From Candidatus Bathyarchaeota archaeon (GTDB lineage Archaea > Thermoproteota > Bathyarchaeia > TCS64), in NCBI GenBank assembly GCA_026014815.1, contig JAOZHP010000072.1, forward strand, positions 1-64,000: 64,000 bases of DNA, given 5' to 3'. Both the position numbers and the translations under genes were made by a program. How positions within the stretch are numbered: the stretch's first letter is position 1; each line of letters begins with the position of its first letter. The notes beneath the pieces are model-generated. The model was not told where the DNA came from. It searched no databases and was given only the letters and a program-made list of their open reading frames with translations. Shown piece after piece: positions 49,549 through 59,922 of this stretch.

Positions 49549-49800
49549 ATGGATGATCTTGGTGATGGGAAACCCATGCTCCTCGGAATGGTGTTGATCA
49601 TCTTCGCCATTCCATTCATCTACGACGCTGATTTCATGAGGCTAATATTCTTCACTCCCGTTATCGGGTTGATTAACATCCTCTTTTAGGCCTCATTCAG
49701 CGCATTATACGCTGACATGATTCCTCCTGAGTACAGGGGCAAGACCGTGCGCCAAAGAGGACAGGGTGACCCTGACTCAAATCTTATCACAGCGATCGAT
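49549..49800 (+). pseudogene. MFS transporter remnant
   Basis: MDDLGDGKPMLLGMVLIIFAIPFIYDADFMRLIFFTPVIGLINILF-TAG-ASFSALYADMIPPEYRGK; ALYADMIPPEYRGK resembles the MFS cytosolic loop; rest missing. Confidence 0.5.
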
Positions 49801-49811
49801 GAGTATCAATT

Positions 49812-51248
49812 ATGCCCAAAATCCTTGAGCTAACCATCAAAAAGTTCCATGAAGCCCTGAAAGAAGGATCATTATCCTGTCGTGGGCTCACAGAAACCTA
49901 CCTGAAACGAATTAAATCATATGACTCTAAGCTCAACTCGATGGTGGTGTTGAACCCGAACGCAGTTACAAGAGCACAGGAACTTGACGAAGAGTACCAA
50001 CGGACAGGCAAGCTCAGGGCACTGCACGGAGTACCAGCCATCATCAAGGACAACTATGATACACATGACCTGCAGACTGCCGCGGGTAGCCTAGCCATGA
50101 AGGGAAGCATTCCGCCCGATGACGCGTATCAGGTCAGGAAGCTTAGGGAAGCAGGGGCGATAGTCCTCGGGAAGAGCAACATGGCCGAGTGGGCGTTCAG
50201 CCCTTACCAGACGGTGAGCAGCATCAAGGGCACCACGAGGAATCCCTACGACCTTGAAAGAGTTCCAGCTGGTAGCAGCGGTGGCACCGCCGCAGCTGTC
50301 GCAGCCAACCTTGGATTAATCGGACTAGGCACCGACACCGGGAACAGCATAAGGGGCCCCAGCAGCCACTGCTGCCTCGTAGGAATAAGGTCAACCATGG
50401 GACTCACGAGCAGAGACGGAATCATTCCCCTCTATCTCCGAAACGATATAGGAGGCCCCATGTGCAGGACCGTAGAGGACGCCGTAAAGGTTCTGGAGGT
50501 CATCGCCGGTTATGACCCAGCTGACCCCGTCACGCAGCATAGCAAAGGCAAGGTTCCAGAGAATTACACCCAGTTTCTCGTTAATAATGGGTTGAACGGG
50601 ACGAGGATTGGGGTATTCAGGTATTACACTGACCAGCCAACCACCGACCACCAAGTGGTCAAGGTCTTTGAGAAAGCAATTCGAGATTTGGAGGCAGCGG
50701 GTGCTGTAATCATAGACCCTTTCAGCGTCCACGATTTTGAGGCACTCACCGAGGACATCTGGATCAACACCTTCAGACGTGACCTTGAAACATACTTGAA
50801 TTCACTCGTTGAGCCTCCATACAGGACTCTCAATGAGATAGTGGATACGGGTCAATACAGCGAGTACATAGCCAGACGGCTCCAGCGGATATTGGACATC
50901 GAGAGCCCTGACAGCGGCGACCTCTACACTGAGCCAAGAAACATAGAGTTACGGGATGCAGTCGTTGGCGCCATGAATGAAGCTGAGTTAGATGCATTCG
51001 TGTATCCCACATGGAGTAACCCGCCGCAACTCATCGGAGACAAGGACTCACCAGCAGGTGACAACAGCCAAAAGATACCGCCCCACACCGGAGTACCTGG
51101 GTTCACGGTGCCCATGGGTTTTACTTACGGAAACCTGCCGGCGGGGCTCCAGCTAGTGGGCAGATTGTTCAGCGAGCCAACCCTCATCAAGATTGCTTAC
51201 AGCTACGAGCAAACTACCATGCATAGAAAGCCACCCGTATTAACGTGA
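49812..51248 (+). CDS. amidase (amidase-signature family)
   Basis: [55 protein letters not shown]. Confidence 0.93.
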   Translation: MPKILELTIKKFHEALKEGSLSCRGLTETYLKRIKSYDSKLNSMVVLNPNAVTRAQELDEEYQRTGKLRALHGVPAIIKDNYDTHDLQTAAGSLAMKGSIPPDDAYQVRKLREAGAIVLGKSNMAEWAFSPYQTVSSIKGTTRNPYDLERVPAGSSGGTAAAVAANLGLIGLGTDTGNSIRGPSSHCCLVGIRSTMGLTSRDGIIPLYLRNDIGGPMCRTVEDAVKVLEVIAGYDPADPVTQHSKGKVPENYTQFLVNNGLNGTRIGVFRYYTDQPTTDHQVVKVFEKAIRDLEAAGAVIIDPFSVHDFEALTEDIWINTFRRDLETYLNSLVEPPYRTLNEIVDTGQYSEYIARRLQRILDIESPDSGDLYTEPRNIELRDAVVGAMNEAELDAFVYPTWSNPPQLIGDKDSPAGDNSQKIPPHTGVPGFTVPMGFTYGNLPAGLQLVGRLFSEPTLIKIAYSYEQTTMHRKPPVLT

Positions 51249-51292
51249 AAGTGTACGAGTCCCCAAAGATAACGGGTTATACGAGGAAAAAG

Positions 51293-52555
51293 TTAGAACT
51301 CCTCGATAGTCACAGGCTTCGTGTGAACCCTGAACAACCTGTCCAACGGGTCAATGTATTCTGCATCCGAGACCTCAACGAGCCCATATGTGTGAAGCTT
51401 CCTGAAATCCACCACCCCCATGATGAGCGATGAGAACCATGCAACATCCATGGATGCCTCGACATCGTAACCCTCCTCCCTGATCCTTGGCTTTCCTTCT
51501 ACGAAGTGGATAATGATGCTTCCATGGTTCTCCGGGAGGAACGTGTCCTTTATGTTAAGCTTGACACGTAGGGTTTCACCGTTGAAGCTGTGATTATGCA
51601 ATTCCTTGAAGAGCCTCTCCTTGTTGATGACCCTGTACATGATGCCGACGCCCTGCTGGTTGGTCTCTTGGCTCGTGTAGAAGATGTGAGGCTCGCCGTT
51701 ACGTGGGTCAAGGAGCATGAACTGGATATCATGATCATTCGAGTAAAGCACGATCCTCTCCACCTGATCAAGCTGAGTCTGGAGGAAGCTAAACAAGCCT
51801 CGAAGCGCCTCCCCTGTCTCGTAGATAAGCCTGTTTACCTCGATATCCTGAAGGAGGAAGTGGTCTTCTCGCAGCTTCTTGAACCCGAAAGCCATGAACC
51901 CCGTGATTCGCCCATCCTCTCTATGAAGGATTACCTTGTTGCGCTTCATCACCCTCTCAAAGTGAGTCTTTTCTTTCTCTATCATGCCGTGGGTAACGTG
52001 CGCCAGCCGGTTGTAGAACTCCAGCATCTCTGGTAGGTCGTCTTCCCTCATCCATGAGACGTTCTCCCTGCTGCCTCTCGGTAGATCAACTGGCCTGAAC
52101 CTGTACTTGTTCATCTTCTGGCCGTACCCGTACCCCATTTTAACATAGAAATCGGGTCTGAAGGGGTATAGCGTCGTCATGGTGGCGCCTCTGTCCCTGT
52201 AGTGGCTATGGAAGTACTCCATGATCTCCTTGGACACGTGCTCCTTCTTGTGAAGAAGATCCACGCCTATGTTGCCGACGCCTCCTACGAATGTCTGAGT
52301 CTCATAGAGGGTCATCTTGAAGTCGTGATGCCTCATAGCGCCCACGAGCTTATCGTCCCTGAAACAGCCATGGTAGCTGATGGGACCATCCTCGTTCTGG
52401 GTGTTCCGCATCCGCTCCTTCCAACCCTTCTGCCTCTCCTCCGTGACGTTGGTGAACATAGCTGGGTAAGCCTCCAGAGTTATCCTCGCGTACTCATCAA
52501 AGTCCTCATCAGCGAGACGTCTAACAATACTCATGAGTTGAACTCTGATTCTCAT
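51293..52555 (-). CDS. Eis-like GNAT acetyltransferase with SCP2-like C-terminus
   Basis: GGVGNIGVDLLHKKEHVSKEIMEYFHSHYRDRGATMTTLYPFRPDFYVKMGYGYGQK. Confidence 0.82.
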   Translation of the reverse strand: MRIRVQLMSIVRRLADEDFDEYARITLEAYPAMFTNVTEERQKGWKERMRNTQNEDGPISYHGCFRDDKLVGAMRHHDFKMTLYETQTFVGGVGNIGVDLLHKKEHVSKEIMEYFHSHYRDRGATMTTLYPFRPDFYVKMGYGYGQKMNKYRFRPVDLPRGSRENVSWMREDDLPEMLEFYNRLAHVTHGMIEKEKTHFERVMKRNKVILHREDGRITGFMAFGFKKLREDHFLLQDIEVNRLIYETGEALRGLFSFLQTQLDQVERIVLYSNDHDIQFMLLDPRNGEPHIFYTSQETNQQGVGIMYRVINKERLFKELHNHSFNGETLRVKLNIKDTFLPENHGSIIIHFVEGKPRIREEGYDVEASMDVAWFSSLIMGVVDFRKLHTYGLVEVSDAEYIDPLDRLFRVHTKPVTIEEF

Positions 52556-52612
52556 AAGATAAAAGTAAGGAATGATCCATCCTGAGAATATATAACGGGT
52601 TTTTAGATAAAG

Positions 52613-53476
52613 TTAGGAGTATTCTCCAAGTAGCTTCTTCAAATCTACATCGCCGACGGGCTGCTTCACCAAGGCCCCCTTCTTCAAGGTAGGCATTCCA
52701 TCCGAGTAGGTTGGACGGTCCTCCCTGTAGAAGATTCCGATGGGTATCTTGTCATCCCACTCTCTTGCTTTTTCACAAGCATCCGTGAAGCTCTCGGCGT
52801 CGTGACCTGATTCCTCAAGCTTGTAGACCCTATCCATGTAGTACTTGTAGCTGTTGATACGGTTCCATGAGGGGCACGGCTGGAGCACATCTATCAACGC
52901 GAATCCCCGGTGATTAATGGCCTCCTTTAACACCATATTCATGTGTTTAAGTTCACCAACGAATGTTCTGGCGACGAATGTCGCGTTACTGGTCAGCGCG
53001 AGGGCTAGTGGGTTTATAGGTGGGTCCTGGTTGCCTCGTGGCGTCGTCTTGGACTTGTATCCCTGCATGCTTGTGGGGCTGGTCTGCCCTGTCGTAAGCC
53101 CATAGATCTGATTGTTATGGACGATGTACGTGATATCCACGTTGCGTCTGCAAGCGTGGGGAAAGTGCCCCATCCCGATGTTGAAAGCATCTCCGTCGCC
53201 AGCAAACCCGATCACGGTGAGGTCAATATTGGAAAGCTTGATCGCTGTAGCAACAGGTAAGACTCTACCATGGATAGTGTGGATGCCGTTCACGTTGACG
53301 TAGTCGGTGAACTTGCCGTGGCACCCGATGCCAGTGACCGCCACTATCTCTTCTCTTGTGAGTTCGAGGTCTACAATCACCTGCTTCACTGAACTCAGTA
53401 TCCCGAAGTTACCGCAGCCTGGGCACCAAGTGTTCTTCACAATAGTTCCCAAATCCTTTACGTTTAGCATGTCCAC
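52613..53476 (-). CDS. 2-oxoacid:ferredoxin oxidoreductase subunit beta
   Basis: WCPGCGNFGILSSVKQ; GIGCHGKFTDYVNVNGIHTIHGRVLPVATAIK; GDGDAFNIG. Confidence 0.92.
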   Translation of the reverse strand: MDMLNVKDLGTIVKNTWCPGCGNFGILSSVKQVIVDLELTREEIVAVTGIGCHGKFTDYVNVNGIHTIHGRVLPVATAIKLSNIDLTVIGFAGDGDAFNIGMGHFPHACRRNVDITYIVHNNQIYGLTTGQTSPTSMQGYKSKTTPRGNQDPPINPLALALTSNATFVARTFVGELKHMNMVLKEAINHRGFALIDVLQPCPSWNRINSYKYYMDRVYKLEESGHDAESFTDACEKAREWDDKIPIGIFYREDRPTYSDGMPTLKKGALVKQPVGDVDLKKLLGEYS

Positions 53477-55275
53477 ACCTCCATCACCTTGTCCACTATC
53501 TCATCCGCGAAGAATGGCCTCCCATCGTACTTGAGAGCCACATGCTGGAACTCGAAACCAGTATTGAACTTAATGAGTGTACCAAGCCCCGCTGACCTGT
53601 TTGTCTCAAACAGTACACAGGCGCCTTCAAGGTACTGAGTTATACCTGACGGGAACGGCTCCATGAACCGCACCTGAACGAACCTTGTTTTCACGCCCTT
53701 CTTACTTAGCATACCAATTGCCTCAAGCACAGGTCCTTTCGTTGAGCCCCATCCGAACAAAGTCACGTCAGGGTCTTCGTCACCATAAACCTTCACTGGC
53801 TCAAGCTGCTCGACAGCATCTCTGATGTGGGGTACTTTCCTGAAACGCTTGTCCATCATCTCTTTGGTAGCCTTTGGCTTTGAGGTGACGAAGCCTCTCT
53901 CAGTGTGTTCGTTGCTCTGAACAAGCACCACTGCGTTCTCTGTGCCTAGGACGGCTCGCGGTGAGACACCGTCATCGGTGAACTTGTACCTGAGATACTC
54001 TTCATTACTCTCCCACGAGTCAACAAGTTTCCCTCTATCGATTTTGTAGCTTGAAGTGTCGAAGGTGGCCGAGGTCTTGTGGTTCTCTATTAACGCCTTG
54101 TCCGTCAAAATAATAACTGGTATCTGGAACCGATCAGCCAAGTTGAAAGCCTCCGCAGTTAGGTGGAAGCACTCCTCCATGTCTCCGGGTGCAACCACTA
54201 TTCGTTGGAACTCACCATGACCACCAAAAACCGCGAAAAACAGGTCTGCCTGAGCAGTATACGTTGCCAGACCAGTGCTGGGGCCAGGACGTTGGGCGAG
54301 CATCGTAACGATGGGTGTCTCCGTCATTGCAGAGAAGCTTAACCCTTCTATCATCAACGCGAAGCCACCTCCGCTTGTTGCGGTCATCGCCCTCACCCCA
54401 GCGAAGGATGCGCCGACGGTCATGCATATTGCAGCTATCTCGCTCTCCGGCTGTAGCACCACCATGCCTGTCTCTTCCTCATGTGCTATGAGGTAGTGAA
54501 GTGCGGCGCTTGCAGGCGTCATAGGGTAAGCTGCGAAAAACTTGCATCCAGCTTGGATGGCGCCTAAGGCGACAGCTTCGTTTCCAGTTACCCATATTCT
54601 TTCAGGTCGTTCCCCCGCCTCCACACCGCACTTGAAGCTATAATCAAATTCTATGACCTTCTGCCAGCCGCGTTGAATCGCCTCATGGTTCATCTCAATG
54701 ATCCTGTCTCGTCCTTTGAATGTCTCAGAGACGATGTCTTTCAACAGATTCATGTCTAGGCCTATGAGTGCGGCAGCGGAGCCCAACGCCACCGTGTTTC
54801 TCATGATGGTTGGGCCTCCAATTTCCTTTACGATATTAGTAAATGGAATCGGGTAGAAGGTCAGGTCGTCTCTAGTCACTTCACCTGATTCAAAGGAGAC
54901 ATTCTCGTCGTATATCACGCCGCCTTCCGGGTTCAGGTCATCTATGTGTAGTAAAACACTCTCCTTATTCAACGCCACAAGTATGTCGGCGCGTGGCGAA
55001 GGGCAATGAACCTCTCTGGCGCTTGCCCGTAGTTGATAGAAGTTATGGCCTCCACGAATGAGGCTGGGGTAGTCTATCCTGCCGTAGCAGTGGAACCCAG
55101 CCCTCATTAGGGCTTTTCCGAGGAGTATTCCGCTCCTGCTCACTCCCTGCCCTGCTTCACCACCTATGATTACTGATACTGTATCGTCAATGAGCCCTGT
55201 GCATTTCACAATCATCACCCAGAGTTCTCTACTACGAACACGTATCGGGAATTTAAGAGGATTTAGAGAACCCAC
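53464..55275 (-). CDS. 2-oxoacid:ferredoxin oxidoreductase fused gamma-alpha subunit
   Basis: N-terminal gamma domain (IGGEAGQGVSRSGILLGKAL) fused to alpha domain (GNEAVALGAIQAGCKFFAAYPMTPAS). Confidence 0.92.
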   Translation of the reverse strand: MGSLNPLKFPIRVRSRELWVMIVKCTGLIDDTVSVIIGGEAGQGVSRSGILLGKALMRAGFHCYGRIDYPSLIRGGHNFYQLRASAREVHCPSPRADILVALNKESVLLHIDDLNPEGGVIYDENVSFESGEVTRDDLTFYPIPFTNIVKEIGGPTIMRNTVALGSAAALIGLDMNLLKDIVSETFKGRDRIIEMNHEAIQRGWQKVIEFDYSFKCGVEAGERPERIWVTGNEAVALGAIQAGCKFFAAYPMTPASAALHYLIAHEEETGMVVLQPESEIAAICMTVGASFAGVRAMTATSGGGFALMIEGLSFSAMTETPIVTMLAQRPGPSTGLATYTAQADLFFAVFGGHGEFQRIVVAPGDMEECFHLTAEAFNLADRFQIPVIILTDKALIENHKTSATFDTSSYKIDRGKLVDSWESNEEYLRYKFTDDGVSPRAVLGTENAVVLVQSNEHTERGFVTSKPKATKEMMDKRFRKVPHIRDAVEQLEPVKVYGDEDPDVTLFGWGSTKGPVLEAIGMLSKKGVKTRFVQVRFMEPFPSGITQYLEGACVLFETNRSAGLGTLIKFNTGFEFQHVALKYDGRPFFADEIVDKVMEVWTC

Positions 55276-55309
55276 ATATATTGAATAAAAAAAAGGAGAA
55301 AAAAGAGGG

Positions 55310-55948
55310 TTACCTGAAGTAGTAGTGAGTTGTTAGAACTTTCGTAGAGTTATCCCTAGGCGGCCTGAACACCGTGAAGAGCTCCAACCTATCCTGCTCC
55401 TTGAGCCTATCATAGATCTGGACCCATGCGCACTCTTCCTCGTAGTCACCTACCTCGCATTTACCATTCACTTGGCCTCCGCAGGGTCCATTTAGTAGAC
55501 CTTTGGCGCATCTGGTTATGGGGCAGATTCCACCTGTCTCGTCGAGTATACACTCTCCACATGCCTTGCACATGTCATGGAATTTGCCGATGCGCTCGGT
55601 TTGGCCTATGAACAAGGTCTCGTTAGCAGGGAGAACGATACTCTTCGTGAAGTCGCTTACTGTCTGCACTCCGCCTCCGCAGGACATTACGACAATGGCA
55701 TCAGCTTCCGCGATCTGATCCTTGTTGTCCTTAAGGTCTCGCCTTGTTATCCTGAGATCACATGGTTCCTCAACCATGGTCCACCCGGTGGCTCTGTCGC
55801 CGAGTTTCTCGTACATCTCCTTAACTTGATCCTCTCCACCTGTCTGGCATGAGGTTGAACATGTGCCGCAGCCCACCACGAATAACTTCTTGAAGGGCTT
55901 CAGCATCTTAGTGATCTCTTCGTCACTTTTCATCTTGGTTATTATCAT
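55310..55948 (-). CDS. metV: MetV-like zinc/Fe-S partner of methylenetetrahydrofolate reductase
   Basis: VGCGTCSTSCQTGGEDQV; CKACGECILDETGGICPITRCAKGLLNGPCGG. Confidence 0.88.
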   Translation of the reverse strand: MIITKMKSDEEITKMLKPFKKLFVVGCGTCSTSCQTGGEDQVKEMYEKLGDRATGWTMVEEPCDLRITRRDLKDNKDQIAEADAIVVMSCGGGVQTVSDFTKSIVLPANETLFIGQTERIGKFHDMCKACGECILDETGGICPITRCAKGLLNGPCGGQVNGKCEVGDYEEECAWVQIYDRLKEQDRLELFTVFRPPRDNSTKVLTTHYYFR

Positions 55949-55960
55949 CTATCATTCACC

Positions 55961-56881
55961 TCAGAAATTCTCCAGTAACGATTCGAATATTCGCTCGTAG
56001 AGTACCGCCATTATGTGTATCCCCGCTGCGTTTGTAGTCTTCTTTATCTCCCTGATGATTGGCCCGAAGAACTCCAAGTTCACTTCGTCGTACTTTTCCT
56101 TACGTTTCTCCTTATCTGGCTCCTCTTTGGCCTTCTTCATACTAGCTAAAAGTTCTTGAGGAACCGAGACGCCTGGGATGAATTTATCGAAAAAGTCAGC
56201 TATGCCATAACTCTTCAACGGGAATATGCCTATTAAGACCGGTGTCTTGTACTTGTCCATCTCCTTCAGGAAGTTCTTTATTAGGTCGATATCGAACATG
56301 GTCTGTGTCTGTATGAAATCAGCACCTAACTTGGTCTTACGACCAACTTTAAGGACTTCAGGCATCAATGGATCAGCGTTGGGATTCGCGGCAATACCTA
56401 CATTTATCTCGATTTTGCCGTGGATCTCGTTCCCTGCAAGGTCGACTCCTTCGTCGATCATCTTGTGAAGTAGATAGGTGAACTGAGCGGAGTCAATATC
56501 ATAGACTGATTGCGCTCCCTTGTTGTCGCCTAGAACAGTGTGGTCCCCTGAAAGCGTAAGGATGTTCTTGATGCCAAGGTATTGAGCGGCTAATACATCC
56601 GAGACAACAGCAAGCCTGTTTCTATCTCTGATGGTCATCTGGTAAACTGTCTCTAATCCTACCTCTTCCTGTACTTTCCATGACGGCACAAGGCTATTCA
56701 TGTAGGCGTAGGCGAGGGGGTTGTCAGTTACGTTGGCAGCCACTACGTAGGGTTTCATCGCCCGGGCGCTCTCAAGCACCTCCTCCAGGCTCGTTACCTT
56801 CTCGGGTTCAAGTTCGCCTGTGAGAACGAACTTTCCAGCGTGAAGGTCTTTGACTAAATTGCTGAATGCTGGACGATTCAT
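55961..56881 (-). CDS. metF: methylenetetrahydrofolate reductase family protein
   Basis: LTGELEPEK...NVTDNPLAYAYMNSL...LTLSGDHTVLGDNKGAQSVYDID; adjacent to metV. Confidence 0.9.
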   Translation of the reverse strand: MNRPAFSNLVKDLHAGKFVLTGELEPEKVTSLEEVLESARAMKPYVVAANVTDNPLAYAYMNSLVPSWKVQEEVGLETVYQMTIRDRNRLAVVSDVLAAQYLGIKNILTLSGDHTVLGDNKGAQSVYDIDSAQFTYLLHKMIDEGVDLAGNEIHGKIEINVGIAANPNADPLMPEVLKVGRKTKLGADFIQTQTMFDIDLIKNFLKEMDKYKTPVLIGIFPLKSYGIADFFDKFIPGVSVPQELLASMKKAKEEPDKEKRKEKYDEVNLEFFGPIIREIKKTTNAAGIHIMAVLYERIFESLLENF

Positions 56882-56971
56882 TGTTATTTCACAATCTCCG
56901 CATGTAATACGATGTATCTAATTTTAAGTTTAATCCCACCGTAAATTTACCTAAATCTGAATACTATTCCT

Positions 56972-59374
56972 ATGAGACATATTATAAGTATCCAGCTTTT
57001 TAATTACGGACGGAGGCAACGGAGAACGTTGTCAAAAAAAGACCTTAATATTAAGATTGACGAGTTGGAATCCAGTCTTGGAACAATCAAAGGACTGGAG
57101 ATTCAGATCGGTCGAATTACTGACGAGGAGTGGGAGGAACCTATGGGGCCCACACCTTTTCCATCAGTCGGCACCTTCCGAGACTGGGACAAGAAGCTAC
57201 TTAATAGGTACAAGCCATTCTACATGCCATTATGTGACCTGTGCTGCTTATGCACATACGGTAAATGTGATCTCACAGGAGACAAGAAAGGAGCATGTGG
57301 TATAGATCAAAAGGCGCAGCAGTCACGAATCGTGTTGCTAGCCTGTTGTATAGGCGCTTCAACACATACAGCGCACGCCAGGCATATGCTAAACCATCTA
57401 CTAGAAGAATTTGGCAGGGACTATCTTCTCGACGTAGCGTTGAACACTAACGTTGAGGCACCTCACATACGCCTAGTCTGCGGCTATAAACCTAAGACAA
57501 TAGGGGACCTTGAGGAAGCGTTAGACTATGTGGAGACTCAACTAGTTCAGCTCACGGCTGCTGCACACACTGGACAAGAGGGCGATAATCTAGACTTTGA
57601 GTCCAAGGCATTCCACGCTGGGATGCTTGACCACGTCGCGATGGAGATAGCCGATATCTCCCAGATTTCAACACTAGGGTTTCCGAAAGGAGTCTCTGAA
57701 GCCCCTCTAGCTCAGATGGGGTTCGGCTCTATCGACACTAAAAAGGCTGTGGTAATGTGTATTGGGCATAACGTGCTTCCAAGCGTGGATATCATCGACT
57801 ACCTAATGGAGCACGACCTGTTTGACAAGGTGGAGATAGGTGGTTTGTGCTGCACAGCACATGATAACACAAGGTACGATAATCGTGCCAAGATTTTGGG
57901 CCCCATCTCATGGCAGCTACGTTACGTCCGTTCAGGGATACCCGACCTTGTCGTAATCGACGAACAGTGCATACGCCTCGATATTGTCGAGGAAGCCGAG
58001 AAGATTGGTGCGCCTGTCATCGCTACAAGCGAGAAGAGCATGATGGGGCTCCCAGACCGCACCCATGATGACCCTGATGCAATCGTAGCTGACCTCGTCT
58101 CGGGGCGTCAGAAAGGTGTGGTGATTCTTGAACCTAGGAAGGTGGGGGAGGTCGTGGTTAAGACCGCGATGGCCGTCTCACCAAAACGTAAAGAGTTCAA
58201 GGAACCATCAAAAGAGAAGCTGTTTGAAAACATGGAAAAGTGCCGTGGATGCTTAGAGTGCGTCATGGCGTGTCCCAATAACCTGCCCATCATGGACGCG
58301 GTTAAGGCATGCGCGGAAGGCGACCTATCTCTACTCAGTGAGTTACAGCCATTATGCGTCGGCTGTGGTAGATGTGAGAGCGCGTGCCCAGAAGATCTAT
58401 CAATCATCAGCTACATGTACGCAGCGTCAGCCGATCAGTGCAAGGACGAGTGCTTCCAAGTAAGGGTTGGAAGCGGAGCCATAACAGACGTGGAGATCAG
58501 GGAGGTTGGCCGCGGGATCGTATTTGGAGAAATCCCAGGTATCTTAGCCCTCGTAGGCTGCGCAAACTACCCCAAGGGAGGAGGCGAGGTAGCGAAGATA
58601 GCCGAAGAGTTCCTCAAACGCAGGTTCATAGTACTCGCGACTGGCTGCTCAGCCATGGACTTGGCGACGACCCTCGACGAGGAAGGACAGAACCTATATG
58701 AACAATACCCCGGTGTCTTCGACGCAGGTGGACTGGTGAACGTCGGAAGCTGTGTATCCAACTCCCACATAACGGGCGCAACAATAAAAATCGCCAACAT
58801 CTTCGCAAAGCGTCCCCTACGAGCGAACTATGAGGAGATCGCTGACTACGTCTACAATCGTGTCGGCGCGGTAGGGATCGCCTGGGGCGCCATGAGCCAG
58901 AAGGCCGCGAGCATCGCTGCTGGCTGCTGGCGCCTCGGCATACCCGTCATAGTGGGTCCCCACGGCTCCAAGTATCGTAGGAACCTGCTGGGGCGAAAGG
59001 ACAAGGAAGAGGACTGGATAACTCTGGACGCCAGGACCGGAGATGACATGTATATTGGTCCGGTACCTGAGCATCTGTTCTACGCCGCCGAGACCATCGA
59101 GGAGGCCATAGTCATGACTGCCAAACTGTCCATGAGGCCCAACGACACCACCAAGGGACGCGCAGTGAAGCTAAGCCATTACATCGACCTAAGCAAGAAG
59201 TACTACGGCACCATGCCGGACGATCTTGAACTCTTTGTCAGGGGAGAATCGGATCTACCCTTCACTATGAAGGTGGAGCTCCTAGAGTACCTAAAGAAGA
59301 AGGGCTGGGAGGAGGGTAAGATAGGTATGCCTGATCCGACGCTTCTAGATAGAATGATTAGGAGGAAGAAATAA
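56972..59374 (+). CDS. cdhA: CO dehydrogenase/acetyl-CoA synthase complex subunit alpha
   Basis: CDLCCLCTYGKCDLTGDKKGACGID, two ferredoxin-like clusters, CODH core. Confidence 0.96.
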   Translation: MRHIISIQLFNYGRRQRRTLSKKDLNIKIDELESSLGTIKGLEIQIGRITDEEWEEPMGPTPFPSVGTFRDWDKKLLNRYKPFYMPLCDLCCLCTYGKCDLTGDKKGACGIDQKAQQSRIVLLACCIGASTHTAHARHMLNHLLEEFGRDYLLDVALNTNVEAPHIRLVCGYKPKTIGDLEEALDYVETQLVQLTAAAHTGQEGDNLDFESKAFHAGMLDHVAMEIADISQISTLGFPKGVSEAPLAQMGFGSIDTKKAVVMCIGHNVLPSVDIIDYLMEHDLFDKVEIGGLCCTAHDNTRYDNRAKILGPISWQLRYVRSGIPDLVVIDEQCIRLDIVEEAEKIGAPVIATSEKSMMGLPDRTHDDPDAIVADLVSGRQKGVVILEPRKVGEVVVKTAMAVSPKRKEFKEPSKEKLFENMEKCRGCLECVMACPNNLPIMDAVKACAEGDLSLLSELQPLCVGCGRCESACPEDLSIISYMYAASADQCKDECFQVRVGSGAITDVEIREVGRGIVFGEIPGILALVGCANYPKGGGEVAKIAEEFLKRRFIVLATGCSAMDLATTLDEEGQNLYEQYPGVFDAGGLVNVGSCVSNSHITGATIKIANIFAKRPLRANYEEIADYVYNRVGAVGIAWGAMSQKAASIAAGCWRLGIPVIVGPHGSKYRRNLLGRKDKEEDWITLDARTGDDMYIGPVPEHLFYAAETIEEAIVMTAKLSMRPNDTTKGRAVKLSHYIDLSKKYYGTMPDDLELFVRGESDLPFTMKVELLEYLKKKGWEEGKIGMPDPTLLDRMIRRKK

Positions 59375-59922
59375 TGTCCGCGAAACTAAGACCAGGTCAG
59401 ACCGCGGAGATCGCTGGTCCTAAGCATGCCATGGTCTTTCCCAAACCCACTGTGGTGGCCTCCATGATAAAGAGGGCTAAGAGACCGTTGCTTGTCATAG
59501 GCTCAAAAGCTCCAGAGATCGTGACAGATGACGGGGACCTAATAGATTATGCGATTAAGATTGGCAAAAAAGGTAAGCTAACCATAGCGGCCACAGGTCA
59601 CCTAATCGGCGAGTTCAAGAAGAGGAAGGCGAAAAACGTCTATAGCATACCGTTTATGAACCTAGGGGACAGGTTAAGGGACACCGACTGGAATGGATTC
59701 GACGGCAAGGGCCATTATGACCTTGTCATCTTCGCTGGTTCGCAATACTATATGGAGTGGCTGGTCCTATCGGGCCTGAAGAACTTTGCGCCAAACCTGA
59801 GAACCATCTCTCTGGGAAATCTGTATCAGCCTAATGCCAGTTGGGCTATAGGCACAGTTAATCACTCAGAGTGGATGAGTATACTCAAAGAGATTATTGA
59901 AAATCTTGAGGAGAAAAAGTAG
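59374..59922 (+). CDS. cdhB: CODH/ACS complex subunit epsilon
   Basis: Position in cdh operon; KRAKRPLLVIGSKAPE. Confidence 0.93.
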   Translation: MSAKLRPGQTAEIAGPKHAMVFPKPTVVASMIKRAKRPLLVIGSKAPEIVTDDGDLIDYAIKIGKKGKLTIAATGHLIGEFKKRKAKNVYSIPFMNLGDRLRDTDWNGFDGKGHYDLVIFAGSQYYMEWLVLSGLKNFAPNLRTISLGNLYQPNASWAIGTVNHSEWMSILKEIIENLEEKK

